NCBI GenBank assembly: GCA_022835495.1
Contig: BQOK01000001.1
Location: 2,294,001 to 2,358,000, forward strand
Direction: 5' to 3'
Origin: Oscillospiraceae bacterium
GTDB taxonomy: Bacteria > Bacillota > Clostridia > Oscillospirales > Ruminococcaceae
Length of the DNA stretch: 64,000 bases
This document shows, in pieces, positions 15,798 through 24,045 of this stretch (positions within the stretch are counted from its first letter, which is position 1; every line of letters begins with the position of its first letter). The position numbers and the translations under genes are program-made. The notes below the pieces were generated by a model. That model saw nothing but the letters and a program-made list of their open reading frames with translations. It ran no database searches and was not told the origin of the DNA.

Positions 15798-16628
15798 ATG
15801 AGCGATTGTACCCATGATTGCAGCAGCTGTTCTCAGAATTGCTCCAGCCGCCAGAGCCCGCAGGACTTCCGCGAGCCCCCGCACGAGCTCAGCCGGATCA
15901 AAAAGGTCATCGGCGTGGTCAGCGGCAAGGGCGGCGTCGGCAAAAGCATGACCAGCGCCCTGATGGCGGTGGAGCTGCGCCGCCGGGGCTATGCGGTGGG
16001 CGTTTTGGACGCCGACATCACCGGCCCTTCCATTCCCAAGCTCTTCGGCATCCACGGCCGGGCCGTGGGCGACGAAAACGGCATCTGGCCCATTCAAAGC
16101 CGCACCGGCGTGCAGGTGATGAGCATCAACCTGCTGCTGGAAAACGAGGAAGACCCCGTGGTGTGGCGCGGCCCGGTGATCGCGGGCGCGGTGAAGCAGT
16201 TCTGGCAGGAAGTCATCTGGAAGGACGTGGACTTTCTGTTTGTGGACATGCCCCCGGGCACCGGCGACGTGCCCCTGACCGTGTTCCAGACCCTGCCTGT
16301 GGACGGCATCCTGGTGGTGGCAAGCCCGCAGGAGCTGGTGAGCATGATCGTGGGCAAAGCCGTAAAGATGGCCCAGATGATGAATGTGCCCATCCTGGGC
16401 ATTGTGGAAAACATGAGCTACGTCCAGTGCCCGGATTGCGGCAGGCGCATCAACGTGTTTGGCGACAGCCATGTGGACGAGATCGGCGCCAAATACGGCG
16501 TGCCGGTGCTGGCAAAGCTGCCCATCGACCCGCGCCTGGCCGAATGCGCCGACGGCGGCGCGATCGAGACCTATGAGCACGAGGCCCTGGCGGGCGCCGC
16601 CGACGCGGTGCAGGCCCTCCTCGGCTGA
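15798..16628 (+). CDS. mrp: Mrp/NBP35-type Fe-S cluster carrier ATPase
   Basis: A 276-residue P-loop protein that binds and delivers [4Fe-4S] clusters. It has an N-terminal cysteine cluster (Cys 4, 8, 11, 15), a deviant Walker A GKGGVGKS (43-50), DADITGPS, the switch DMPPGTGD, ENMSYVQCPDCG with the CxxC that bridges a cluster between subunits, and FGDSH. Length and order match the archaeal/clostridial Mrp group with an N-terminal Cys extension rather than the MIP18-domain form. GGAGAGAAG lies upstream. The small membrane gene behind it may be co-transcribed. Confidence 0.93.
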   Translation: MSDCTHDCSSCSQNCSSRQSPQDFREPPHELSRIKKVIGVVSGKGGVGKSMTSALMAVELRRRGYAVGVLDADITGPSIPKLFGIHGRAVGDENGIWPIQSRTGVQVMSINLLLENEEDPVVWRGPVIAGAVKQFWQEVIWKDVDFLFVDMPPGTGDVPLTVFQTLPVDGILVVASPQELVSMIVGKAVKMAQMMNVPILGIVENMSYVQCPDCGRRINVFGDSHVDEIGAKYGVPVLAKLPIDPRLAECADGGAIETYEHEALAGAADAVQALLG

Positions 16629-16645
16629 ACCCGGAGGGGCACGCC

Positions 16646-16768
16646 ATGAAAAAAGGCCGCTGGAAGCAGCTTGTAAGGCAGAATCTTTCCCCCACCCTGG
16701 TGCTGGGCTGGCTGGCCGTGGCGGCCGTCGTCTTCGGCCTGGGGCTGTGGGCCTGGCAAGGCCTCTAA
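16646..16768 (+). CDS. Small single-span membrane protein (40 aa)
   Basis: GGAGGGG (16633-16639) and ATG 16646 open a 40-codon frame, MKKGRWKQLVRQNLSPTLVL then a hydrophobic stretch ending WAWQGL. A basic N-terminus followed by a roughly 20-residue hydrophobic helix predicts one membrane span with the N-terminus inside. It starts 17 bp after the mrp stop and ends before a strong terminator, so it is probably the last gene of that operon. Function unknown. Confidence 0.65.
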   Translation: MKKGRWKQLVRQNLSPTLVLGWLAVAAVVFGLGLWAWQGL

Positions 16769-16798
16769 CCCGATCTTGGATTTTAAAAAGCAAAAAGC

Positions 16799-16850
16799 GC
16801 GGGCCGCCGCGCCGCCGGAAATTCCGGCTGGCGCGGCGGCCCGCATCTTT
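16799..16850. terminator. Bidirectional terminator
   Basis: GCGGGCCGCCGCGCC and GGCGCGGCGGCCCGC form a 15-bp stem with an inner CCGG/CCGG hairpin and a T-rich tail; it separates the mrp operon from the convergent reductase gene. Confidence 0.85.
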
Positions 16851-16865
16851 CTATTTTTAAACGGG

Positions 16866-18242
16866 TCACGCGTCTGTGACCGCGGCAAACAGATCGTTCA
16901 GCGCCTCGCTCATGGTGGGGTGGGTGTAAATATTGTCCCGCAGCACGGTGTAGGGGATCTTCGCGTCCACCGCCAGCTTGAGCAGATTGATCAGCTCGTG
17001 GCTCTCCTCGCAGAACAGGTGCGCACCCAGGATATGGCCGGTGCCGGCGTCGATCACCGCCTTGAGCAGGCCCACCGGCTTTTGCAGCACCTGCGCTTTC
17101 GGGATGGCCCCGGCCGCCAGCCGCGCGATCCTCACCCGGTAGCCCGCAGCCCTCGCCTCAGCCTCGGTCAGGCCCACCCGCGAGAAAGGCGGGTCCAGGA
17201 ACACGCTGTAGGGCACCGCGCCCCGGTTTTGGGTGGTGCGGCTGCCGTCGCCCAGCAGCTGGCTTTTCACAATGCGGAAATCGTCCAGCGAGATATAGGT
17301 GAACTGCAAGCCGCCCGCCACGTCGCCCATGGCCCAGATATTGGGGGCGGTGGTGCGCATCCGCTCGTCGGTCTTCACCGCGCCCCGCTCGGTCAACTCC
17401 ACCCCGGCCGCCTGCAGGTTCAGCGCCGCCACATTGGGGCGGCGGCCGGTGGCCACCAGCACCGCATCGGCGGGCAGCTGCTCCCGGCTTTCGGCAAAGG
17501 CCACGGTGACCAGGGCCTGGCCGGCCCGGTCCTCCACAGCTTCCACCCTTGCACTGCGCAGCACCCGCACACCCCTGCTTTCCAGGCTTTTCAGCACCTC
17601 GGCCGCCACCTCGGCGTCCTCCCGGGGCAAAAACGCTTCGCCGTCCTGCACCATGGTCACCTGCGAGCCAAAATTCGCGTAGATGGAGGCAAACTCCACA
17701 CCGATGTACCCGCCGCCGATGATCACCATCCGCCGGGGCAGCTCACGGAGTTCCAGCATGCCCTCACTCAGGTAAACGTATTCGCTCTCCTGCAGGCCCG
17801 GGATGGGCGGCACAAAGGGCCGGGCGCCGGTGTTGATAAAGATCTTTTGCGCCTCCACCTCTTCCCCGCCCTCCGGGGTGCTCACCGCCAGATGGGTGGC
17901 GTCCAGAAAAGCCGCCTCGCCGTCCAGTACCGTCACGTTCGCAGTGTCGGCCAGCTTGTGGTAGTTTTTGCCCCGCAGCATGCCGGTAAGGCGCTCTTTT
18001 TCGTCGATGGCCGCGGCGTAGCGGGCGGCCTTTTCCGCAAAGCTCCCGCCCTGCGCCGCCGAAAGGCATGCGCTGTGATGCAGCGACTTTGAGGGGATAC
18101 ATGCCACATTGATGCAGGTGCCGCCGTACATTTTTTCCGAGCGCTCGATCAGGATCACGCTTTGGCCCGCTGCCGCCAATGCACCGGCCAGGGTCTTGCC
18201 GCCCTTGCCGAACCCGATGATCGCCGCGTCTGCTTTTTTCAT
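16866..18242 (-). CDS. FAD-dependent pyridine nucleotide-disulfide oxidoreductase (RclA/MerA-like)
   Basis: A 458-residue flavoenzyme. FAD-binding motif IIGFGKGGKTLAGAL at the N-terminus, redox-active disulfide Cys 43/Cys 48 in GGTCINVACIPSKSL, NAD(P) site VIIGGGYIGVEFASIYANFG, second FAD motif IWAMGDVAGG, and a dimerisation domain with HLFCEESHELIN and THPTMSEALNDLF. The FGKGGKTLA start and the SEKMYGGTC block resemble RclA-type cupric/hypochlorous-stress reductases more than dihydrolipoamide dehydrogenase, and no lipoyl enzyme lies nearby. It sits 24 bp behind an Rrf2 regulator in one operon, which fits a redox- or metal-stress role (inference). Confidence 0.88.
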   Translation of the reverse strand: MKKADAAIIGFGKGGKTLAGALAAAGQSVILIERSEKMYGGTCINVACIPSKSLHHSACLSAAQGGSFAEKAARYAAAIDEKERLTGMLRGKNYHKLADTANVTVLDGEAAFLDATHLAVSTPEGGEEVEAQKIFINTGARPFVPPIPGLQESEYVYLSEGMLELRELPRRMVIIGGGYIGVEFASIYANFGSQVTMVQDGEAFLPREDAEVAAEVLKSLESRGVRVLRSARVEAVEDRAGQALVTVAFAESREQLPADAVLVATGRRPNVAALNLQAAGVELTERGAVKTDERMRTTAPNIWAMGDVAGGLQFTYISLDDFRIVKSQLLGDGSRTTQNRGAVPYSVFLDPPFSRVGLTEAEARAAGYRVRIARLAAGAIPKAQVLQKPVGLLKAVIDAGTGHILGAHLFCEESHELINLLKLAVDAKIPYTVLRDNIYTHPTMSEALNDLFAAVTDA

Positions 18243-18266
18243 CTTTTTCTCTCCTTCCGCCGGCCT

Positions 18267-18707
18267 TCAGCCGCCGGCCTGTCCGCTGCCGGGCACCGCG
18301 CCGAAAATGTGCTGCACGATGCCCCCAATGGTGATCTCGCCCAAGCGCTCCTTGCAGCGCTCGTTGAGATCGGTGTAGATCCCATCCATGACCCCCGCCA
18401 TGCCCGAAGCCACCAAGCAGGGCTTTTCCGGGTCGCCGCTCTTCCAGCCTGTGCTCACAAAGCACAGCTCCATCGCTTCGCCCACCTCCCGCAGGGTGAT
18501 CTCATCCCCGCTTTTGGTCAGCTGATAGCCCCCGTCGGCCCCTTCCTTGGTGACCAAAAAGCCCGCCTTTTTCAGCTTTGCCAGCACCTTGCGCACCCGT
18601 GCGGGGTTGGTGCAGATATTTTCCGCCAGTTCGTCGCTGGAAAGCGTGACCGCCTTGTGCTCCATATACACCAGCGCGTGCACCGCCACATTGAAATCAC
18701 TGTTCAT
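18267..18707 (-). CDS. Rrf2 family transcriptional regulator
   Basis: A 146-residue winged-helix regulator: MNSDFNVAVHALVYMEHK, SSDELAENICTNPARVRKVL (recognition helix) and GGYQLTKSGDEITLREV are standard Rrf2 blocks. Cysteines are in LCFVS, KPCLVAS and NERC, so it may sense redox state or carry a metal centre, but it lacks the tight three-Cys cluster of IscR. It is the first gene of the operon with the disulfide reductase. A perfect inverted repeat overlaps its own -10 region, indicating autoregulation. Confidence 0.9.
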   Translation of the reverse strand: MNSDFNVAVHALVYMEHKAVTLSSDELAENICTNPARVRKVLAKLKKAGFLVTKEGADGGYQLTKSGDEITLREVGEAMELCFVSTGWKSGDPEKPCLVASGMAGVMDGIYTDLNERCKERLGEITIGGIVQHIFGAVPGSGQAGG

Positions 18708-18728
18708 CTCCCTGCGGCCTCCAATCTG

Positions 18729-18756
18729 TATCTTTTTTAGTTATAGTTAAAAGATA
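18729..18756. promoter_or_regulatory. Candidate Rrf2 operator
   Basis: TATCTTTT (18729-18736) and AAAAGATA (18749-18756) form a perfect 8+8 inverted repeat around TTAGTTATAGTT. It covers the -10 box and start site of the minus-strand promoter. Confidence 0.6.
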
Positions 18757-18779
18757 TCATCTCCGCCGCAGATTGTCAA
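18751..18779 (-). promoter_or_regulatory. Promoter of the Rrf2-reductase operon
   Basis: On the minus strand TTGACA (18779-18774), 17-bp spacer, TATCTT (18756-18751), 44 bp before the Rrf2 start. Confidence 0.75.
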
Positions 18780-18801
18780 GCAAGGGCCGCATCCTTCGGT
18801 T

Positions 18802-18993
18802 TCAGTAAACGCCGCCCGCCCGGCGCACCAATTCCTCCAGCAAGCGCTGCAGCTTGGGTATAACCGGATGGTCCTGCAGGCCGTAGTCGGCTGCCAGCCG
18901 CTCCATGCGGGGGAAGCCAAGCCAGGTGCTGCCCGCCCCGTCCTGCCTGGCGCTGCCGCGCAGTTTCACGGTGTCGTGTTCTCTTGTGTTCAT
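18802..18993 (-). CDS. Small hypothetical protein (63 aa)
   Basis: A 63-residue frame with AAAGGAAA before ATG 18993. The sequence (MNTREHDTVKLRGSARQDGA, then PVIPKLQRLLEELVRRAGGVY) is charged and soluble with a C-terminal helix and matches no family I know. It lies between the Rrf2 operon promoter and the rhodanese gene, both also on the minus strand. A real small gene is plausible but unproven. Confidence 0.45.
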   Translation of the reverse strand: MNTREHDTVKLRGSARQDGAGSTWLGFPRMERLAADYGLQDHPVIPKLQRLLEELVRRAGGVY

Positions 18994-19045
18994 GGTTTTT
19001 CCTTTCGCTGCCGTTTGTATCTCCTGAAAGTTCAGCGCTTTCGGG

Positions 19046-19504
19046 TCAATCCTCTGTCACGATGTCGTAGGGCCAATCCCGGATACCGCCAAAATCATAT
19101 ACCTGGGTGTATCCCATCCCCACCAGCTTATCCGCAGCCTGCTTGCTGCGCACCCCTGTGCGGCAGTGCACCAGCAGCACGGCGTCCAGCTCCGGCAGCG
19201 CTTCGGGCGGCTCGCTCCCGATGGTCTCGTTGGGCACCAGCACCGCGCCGGGGATGTGGCCCTCTTTATACTCGGCCTCGGTGCGCACGTCCACCACGGT
19301 CACCCCGCCCTCGTCCATCATCTGCTTGGCCTCTTCCGCGGTGATCTTGTGGTAGGCCTGCTCCTGCATGCCGCTGCCGGCTTCCTGGCACGCCTGCGGC
19401 ATGCTTGCCGCCGACCCGCCCTGCATCGGCCCGGTCCCCTGCCCCGCGCACCCCGCAAGCAGCATTGCCGCCGCCAGTACCCCGCTTATAATCCAATGCT
19501 TCAT
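19046..19504 (-). CDS. Rhodanese-domain lipoprotein
   Basis: A 152-residue exported protein. Signal peptide with lipobox LLAGC, modified Cys 19; a short Gly/Ser/Met linker; then a single rhodanese domain (about 52-150) with VVDVRTEAEYKEGHIPGAV and the active-site loop HCRTGVRS, catalytic Cys 114, closing GIRDWPYD. It would handle sulfane sulfur or a related thiol reaction on the outer face of the membrane. The active-site loop is complete. Its proximity to the disulfide reductase and Rrf2 gene suggests a common link to sulfur or redox stress, which is inference. Confidence 0.9.
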   Translation of the reverse strand: MKHWIISGVLAAAMLLAGCAGQGTGPMQGGSAASMPQACQEAGSGMQEQAYHKITAEEAKQMMDEGGVTVVDVRTEAEYKEGHIPGAVLVPNETIGSEPPEALPELDAVLLVHCRTGVRSKQAADKLVGMGYTQVYDFGGIRDWPYDIVTED

Positions 19505-19670
19505 TCTGTGCCCCCATTCTGTAACAAAAATGTTTTCAGTTCATGTTTTAACTATACACATTTTAATTACAGTTGTCAATCTTTTTTTCAAAAAACTTTT
19601 AAAGCGTTGGTCCGCCGGCTTCCGATGCGGCCTTTGGGCCGCTGCCTGGGCCGGGTGGGCGCAATAGGTC

Positions 19671-19699
19671 TTGCACTCTTTCGAAAAATCGGGTATACT
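19671..19699 (+). promoter_or_regulatory. Promoter of tmRNA
   Basis: TTGCAC (19671-19676), 17-bp spacer, TATACT (19694-19699), 13 bp before the mature 5' end. Confidence 0.8.
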
Positions 19700-19712
19700 A
19701 TAAATATCATTC

Positions 19713-20062
19713 GGGCCCGTAAAGGTTTCGACGGGGAGAGTGAAGCGCGAGCAGCGGGTAGTGGATGGGGGCCACACTTTAAACGCCTCCAAAAAAATAG
19801 CTAACAACAATAAATTAGCTGTCGCTGCCTAACTAAAGGCAGCTGTCCTGCCCACTCAAGTGCCGTGTGGGGCCAGGGCATCATTTAGGCACTGAACGTG
19901 AGCCGCCCTAAGCTTTGCAGGCGGCCATGACCCCATGAAGCTACCAATGCCGCGGCCTGTTTGCCGGCCTGCCGCAAAGGAAATGTTGTAGACAGACTGC
20001 ACCCGGAGATACTCTCGCGGATCGCTTTTCGGACACGGGTTCGATTCCCGTCGGGTCCACCA
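19713..20062 (+). ncRNA. ssrA: Transfer-messenger RNA
   Basis: A 350-nt one-piece tmRNA. The 5' end GGGCCCGTAAAGGTTTCGAC and 3' end GGGTTCGATTCCCGTCGGG then TCCACCA form the alanyl tRNA-like domain, with GGGCCCG pairing CGGGTCC. The mRNA-like segment near 19776-19830 encodes a degradation tag ending in KKIANNNKLAVAA followed by TAA; the exact resume codon is not certain. It rescues stalled ribosomes together with SmpB, encoded at 45693-46160. Confidence 0.97.
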
Positions 20063-20384
20063 AACAAGCATTGCACAAACAGCTTTTCCAAAACAGGCTG
20101 GCCGCAATGTCAAAATTAAAAAAGCGGCAGGTTTTGTAACCTGCCGCCTTTTTGTAATCGGAAACTAGAAAAGTACAGCTGCCTTATCCGGAACAGCGCT
20201 TGTGGATTTTTTATAAATCGACAAGATTTTACCATAATTTCTCTTGGCTGCAGCTATACTCCAATTATCGGATTGCTTTACTCTTATCCCGCATTTGTAA
20301 CGCGCTTGGCATTTGGCCCGCTTCGCGCCTCGTTTTTATTTTTTCGTTCGATTTCATCAATAAAAAAGCGAAGGATAATGTGAT
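20063..20384. other. Intergenic region after tmRNA
   Basis: 322 bases. A terminator sits at 20124-20152; the remaining 230 bases are AT-richer and must contain the start signals of the DUF6056 gene, but no promoter stands out. I see no second copy of the tmRNA 3' end. Confidence 0.5.
20124..20152 (+). terminator. tmRNA terminator
   Basis: GCGGCAGGTT pairs with AACCTGCCGC around a TTGT loop and is followed by TTTTT. Confidence 0.88.
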
Positions 20385-21881
20385 ATGAAATGCATGACCG
20401 TTTCTCCGAAAAAGTATTTTCCTTTTAAATCAGCAGCCGGCTGGCGCCGCCTTTTTACATTTATTCTGGTGTGCCTGATCATCCCTTTGCTGCTCGTTGG
20501 CTTATACGCCCGCCCCTACGCGGATGATTGCGATTATGGGATCGAAACACATGCCGTTGTACAAAGCGGCGGCGGCCTTGTCCCGTTGATAGGCGCCGCC
20601 CTGCGTACTACAGCCCGGTTTTACAACAACTGGCAGGGAACGTATGCCTCCTGCTTTGTCATGTCACTGCAGCCGGGAATCTTTGGCGACCGTTTCTATT
20701 TTCTTACTCCCTTGCTTCTTATTGGCGGTGCCTTTCTGTGCCTTTTCATTGTGTTTCATATCGTTACCAAACGTTTTTTGAACGGTCGGCCCTCTTTCCG
20801 CTTTCTTTTATCTCTATTGTGCACGGCGGTCGTTCTTTGCGGCCTTCCTTCTGCCGCCGAAGGCCTTTACTGGTTCAACGGCGCAATGCACTATATACCC
20901 TGGGGGCTTACCACAATCGTAAGCATCGCGCTGCTCTGCGAACTATATTACACCTGTTCCGCCCTAAAAAAATCGATCTTGCTTGTTATTTCCGTTCTTC
21001 TCTCGTTTGTTATTTCCGGAGGGAACCAATCCACTGCCCTTGCTCATATTTTGCTTTTATCCATCGGCACTGCACTTTTAATTCTGCGAAAAAGGTATTA
21101 TTCCCTTGCTCCTCTTATTACCGCCCTTACAGGATTTGCAATTATGGCGGTGGCTCCCGGAAACGCAATTCGACAAGATAAACTATACAGGGCCGATATC
21201 ATTTCCACAATCATCCAAAGCGCGGTGCAAAGTCTCACATATCTGGGAAAATGGCTCAATCTTTCCTTTCTGTGCATCCTGATTCTATTCACGCCTTTTG
21301 CGATTGCCGTGGTTAAAAATTCAGCTGGAAAGGCCCAATATCGCCACCCCGTCTGGCTCATGATCCTGTCTTACGGTATTCTTTGCAGTATGCTGTGCCC
21401 GCCCTATTATGCAATGTCCGATTTTGGCGCAGTGCGGCTCACAAACACGGTTTGGCTGATCTTTCTGGCCCTGGCCCTTTTTAATTATGTCTATCTGCTG
21501 GGCTGGCTGGATTGCAAAACTCAAATTCTTCACAAGGAAAAATTCCAGCTCCAAACTGTCAAACCCTGCAACCTTGTTATGGCTGGGATTCTTTGTTTAG
21601 CAATGATTTTTCTGCGTTCCCCCAGTAATGTGAACACTGTTTCCAACTCGGCAGCGGCGGTGATGGGCCTGGCAAACGGCACGGCTGCCGCCTATGCGGT
21701 GGAACGCGACGCCCAACTGGCCATTTTGAACGATGACTCCATCCGGGATGCCGAGTTGTCCCCCATCCGTGTAAAGGCCGATTTGCTTTTTCTCTCCGAC
21801 CTCAACGAATCTCCCAACGCGTGGCCCAACACCTCCTGTGCCGAGTATTATGGCAAAGATTCTGTCCGGTTGGTTCCTTGA
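20385..21881 (+). CDS. DUF6056-like polytopic membrane protein
   Basis: A 498-residue integral membrane protein with about 10-12 hydrophobic segments. The N-terminal loop after the first span, YARPYADDCDYGIETH, and the following FYNNWQGTYASCF and LPSAAEGLYWFNGAMHY are typical of DUF6056 proteins, which resemble GT-C glycosyltransferases with an acidic pair in the first extracellular loop. A role in transferring sugars to surface polymers is therefore possible but not established. AAGGATAATGTGAT precedes the ATG. GC is well below the flanking genes and it sits directly behind tmRNA, a common integration hot spot. Confidence 0.75.
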   Translation: MKCMTVSPKKYFPFKSAAGWRRLFTFILVCLIIPLLLVGLYARPYADDCDYGIETHAVVQSGGGLVPLIGAALRTTARFYNNWQGTYASCFVMSLQPGIFGDRFYFLTPLLLIGGAFLCLFIVFHIVTKRFLNGRPSFRFLLSLLCTAVVLCGLPSAAEGLYWFNGAMHYIPWGLTTIVSIALLCELYYTCSALKKSILLVISVLLSFVISGGNQSTALAHILLLSIGTALLILRKRYYSLAPLITALTGFAIMAVAPGNAIRQDKLYRADIISTIIQSAVQSLTYLGKWLNLSFLCILILFTPFAIAVVKNSAGKAQYRHPVWLMILSYGILCSMLCPPYYAMSDFGAVRLTNTVWLIFLALALFNYVYLLGWLDCKTQILHKEKFQLQTVKPCNLVMAGILCLAMIFLRSPSNVNTVSNSAAAVMGLANGTAAAYAVERDAQLAILNDDSIRDAELSPIRVKADLLFLSDLNESPNAWPNTSCAEYYGKDSVRLVP

Positions 21882-21913
21882 TTCTTCCTCGCTCAAGTTC
21901 AAGCAATTCAAAA

Positions 21914-21951
21914 GGCGCGCTCCAAAGCTTTCCCTTTGGAGCGCGCCCTTT
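21914..21951. terminator. Bidirectional terminator
   Basis: GGCGCGCTCCAAAG and CTTTGGAGCGCGCC form a 14-bp stem followed by CTTTT, between the convergent DUF6056 and GGDEF genes. Confidence 0.85.
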
Positions 21952-23823
21952 TCATTCCCTGCCTGCAAAGCTGTAGCAATCCTTGCCCTGCCCTTTTGCT
22001 TGGTACATCGCCTGATCCGCCGCCCGGTACAGCGCGTCGTAGTCCGCCCCGTCCGCCGGGAACCGTGCAATCCCCACGCTTACCGTCATGGGCGGCACGT
22101 CCTGCGTCCCCTGCTGCAGCAGCGCCAAAAGCTGGTCCGCTTTTTGCCGGGCCAACCGGGCGCTGCTGGTTCCGCCCATATATACGATCAATTCGTCCCC
22201 GCCCAAGCGCCCCAGGATATCACTTGTGCGGAACACGTTTTTCATACATCGGGCCACATATTGCAGCGCATGATCCCCTGAATCGTGGCCACGGGTATCG
22301 TTGATCTTTTTAAAATCGTCCACATCCAGCATGAACAAAAGGCCGGCGGGGTCTGTGCGCAGCCTCCGGGCAATGTTTTCCTGGGCAGCCGTGCGGTTGC
22401 ATAGGCCGGTCAGGCCGTCGGTTTCCGAAATGTGCAAAAGCCGCTCTTCCTGGCGCTTTTGCTTGTCGATATCCGTAACCTTGCCGTAAACCGTGGTCAG
22501 CTCTCCCCGTTCGTATCCATAGCGGGCCTGCACCATGCACCAGAAATACCGGTCCTCGTCCGGCAGCAGCAGCCGCACCCGGGCCTGTGCCTGTGCCTTG
22601 CCGGCCGGCGGCCGCAGCAGTTCCTCGATGGCGGCGCGATCCTCCTCATGGATATACCGGGCGTCCATCCCGCCCACAAAATCCTGCTCTGTCAATTCGC
22701 CCACCCGGAACAGCGCCCTGGCATTAGAGGTGAAGCGGATGGTATCACTTTTCAGGTCGTAATCAAACAAAACCGTGTCGGAAAACTGCTCTAAAAGCAG
22801 ATATCGCTGCTGCTCCCGGGTGAGCCTGCGAAGCAGCCGGGCCAGCAGCAAAAAGATTACAAAGCAAAACACCACCGCGCAGACCATCAGCGCCACCGCA
22901 CCATAGGTGGTGCGCAGCACGATGGCCCGGGAGTGCACGGCCGCCATGTCCGCCTGAACGAACAGGGCAAGGTGCCAGTCGTTGTACCCCAGATCCGCCA
23001 CCGAGAGGTACATGGGCGAACCGCTGTAAGTTCCCAGCAAAAAACTGCCCAGCCCGCTCTCTTCGGCCGTCAGCACCGCTCTCAGGCCGTCCAGCGTTTC
23101 TTTGGGTGTATCTATGCCTTGCAGGGTTTCGAACAGATTCCCCTGCAAATCCGAACCGTCGCTCCGCACTGGAACAACGCTGCCCGCGCTGTCCAGCAAA
23201 ACGCTGTACAAAATCTTTCCCTGCGAGGGCGGGTAGACCGAGGTCGACACCAGCATCTCCGCGTTTGCAACACACCGCAGCGCACCCAGGCACTCCCCCT
23301 CCCGGAACACAGGCACCGCCACCGCCACACAATAAACGTCGCCCAGGCGCCGGGAATAGATGATGGGCGTCACGGCGGTCTGCCCCTCCTGCAAGCGGCG
23401 GATGATCTCCACATCCCCTGGCAGAATGTCCTTCGCCTCCAGCCGTTCGTTCAGCTCCTGGTTCGTATTGTACAAGATTCGGGCCCCCGGGTTCTCCTTG
23501 TTCATCGCCTGCAGCGATACCTCCACAAATTCAGGGGTATCGTTTTGAGCCACCAGCACCGCAAGAGCCTGGAGGGTATTCATGATGTCGTGCAGGCCGG
23601 AAAGCGTGTCGTCCCGCTGCGCGGCGGTGTATGCGTCCAGGTTTTCCACTGCCATCCGGGTAAACTCCTCGGCAATGGCGCGCCGGTAATACGCAAACAC
23701 CAATGCTGCACACGCGCCCAAAAACAGCGCGCACACGCCGCCGGCCAGGGCGTACCAGCGCGCCTGCAGCCTGCGGCCGCTGGCAGCCGCAGGTTTTTCT
23801 TTGCTCTTTTTCCCCTGGCGCAT
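21952..23823 (-). CDS. Membrane-bound diguanylate cyclase (sensor-PAS-GGDEF)
   Basis: A 623-residue signalling protein: membrane span at about 24-45, an extracellular Cache-like sensor (about 46-305), a second span (308-329), a PAS-like domain (about 340-455) and a C-terminal GGDEF domain. The active-site loop reads GGDEL (541-545) rather than GGDEF/GGEEF, and the product-inhibition site RxxD (RTSD) is present exactly five residues upstream. DVDDFKKINDTRGHDSGD is conserved, so the enzyme is probably active in making cyclic di-GMP. The start is uncertain: ATG 23823 has AGGAGG about 12 nt upstream, while ATG 23862 has no ribosome site. The sensed ligand is unknown. Confidence 0.88.
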   Translation of the reverse strand: MRQGKKSKEKPAAASGRRLQARWYALAGGVCALFLGACAALVFAYYRRAIAEEFTRMAVENLDAYTAAQRDDTLSGLHDIMNTLQALAVLVAQNDTPEFVEVSLQAMNKENPGARILYNTNQELNERLEAKDILPGDVEIIRRLQEGQTAVTPIIYSRRLGDVYCVAVAVPVFREGECLGALRCVANAEMLVSTSVYPPSQGKILYSVLLDSAGSVVPVRSDGSDLQGNLFETLQGIDTPKETLDGLRAVLTAEESGLGSFLLGTYSGSPMYLSVADLGYNDWHLALFVQADMAAVHSRAIVLRTTYGAVALMVCAVVFCFVIFLLLARLLRRLTREQQRYLLLEQFSDTVLFDYDLKSDTIRFTSNARALFRVGELTEQDFVGGMDARYIHEEDRAAIEELLRPPAGKAQAQARVRLLLPDEDRYFWCMVQARYGYERGELTTVYGKVTDIDKQKRQEERLLHISETDGLTGLCNRTAAQENIARRLRTDPAGLLFMLDVDDFKKINDTRGHDSGDHALQYVARCMKNVFRTSDILGRLGGDELIVYMGGTSSARLARQKADQLLALLQQGTQDVPPMTVSVGIARFPADGADYDALYRAADQAMYQAKGQGKDCYSFAGRE

Positions 23824-23970
23824 GCCCGCTGATCGCCTCCTTTTGAATAAAATCATTTCCATTTTTTAGGGTCTGAATTTTCCGGCTTTATTATACGCCT
23901 TTCTCCAAGTGCTTGGCAACGCTTTTAGAAGCTTTTGGATAAAAAGCCCGCAAAAAGCCTGCAAAAGGCG

Positions 23971-24004
23971 CAAAAGGGCCGGGGCGCTGCCGCCCCGGCC
24001 CTTT
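23971..24004 (-). terminator. Terminator of the ABC exporter operon
   Basis: AAAGGGCCGGGGC and GCCCCGGCCCTTT form a 13-bp stem followed on the minus strand by TTTTG. Confidence 0.85.
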
Positions 24005-24045
24005 CAAACGTTCCCTTTTCTGCCGCCGCAAGCCGCAGCGCCCTT

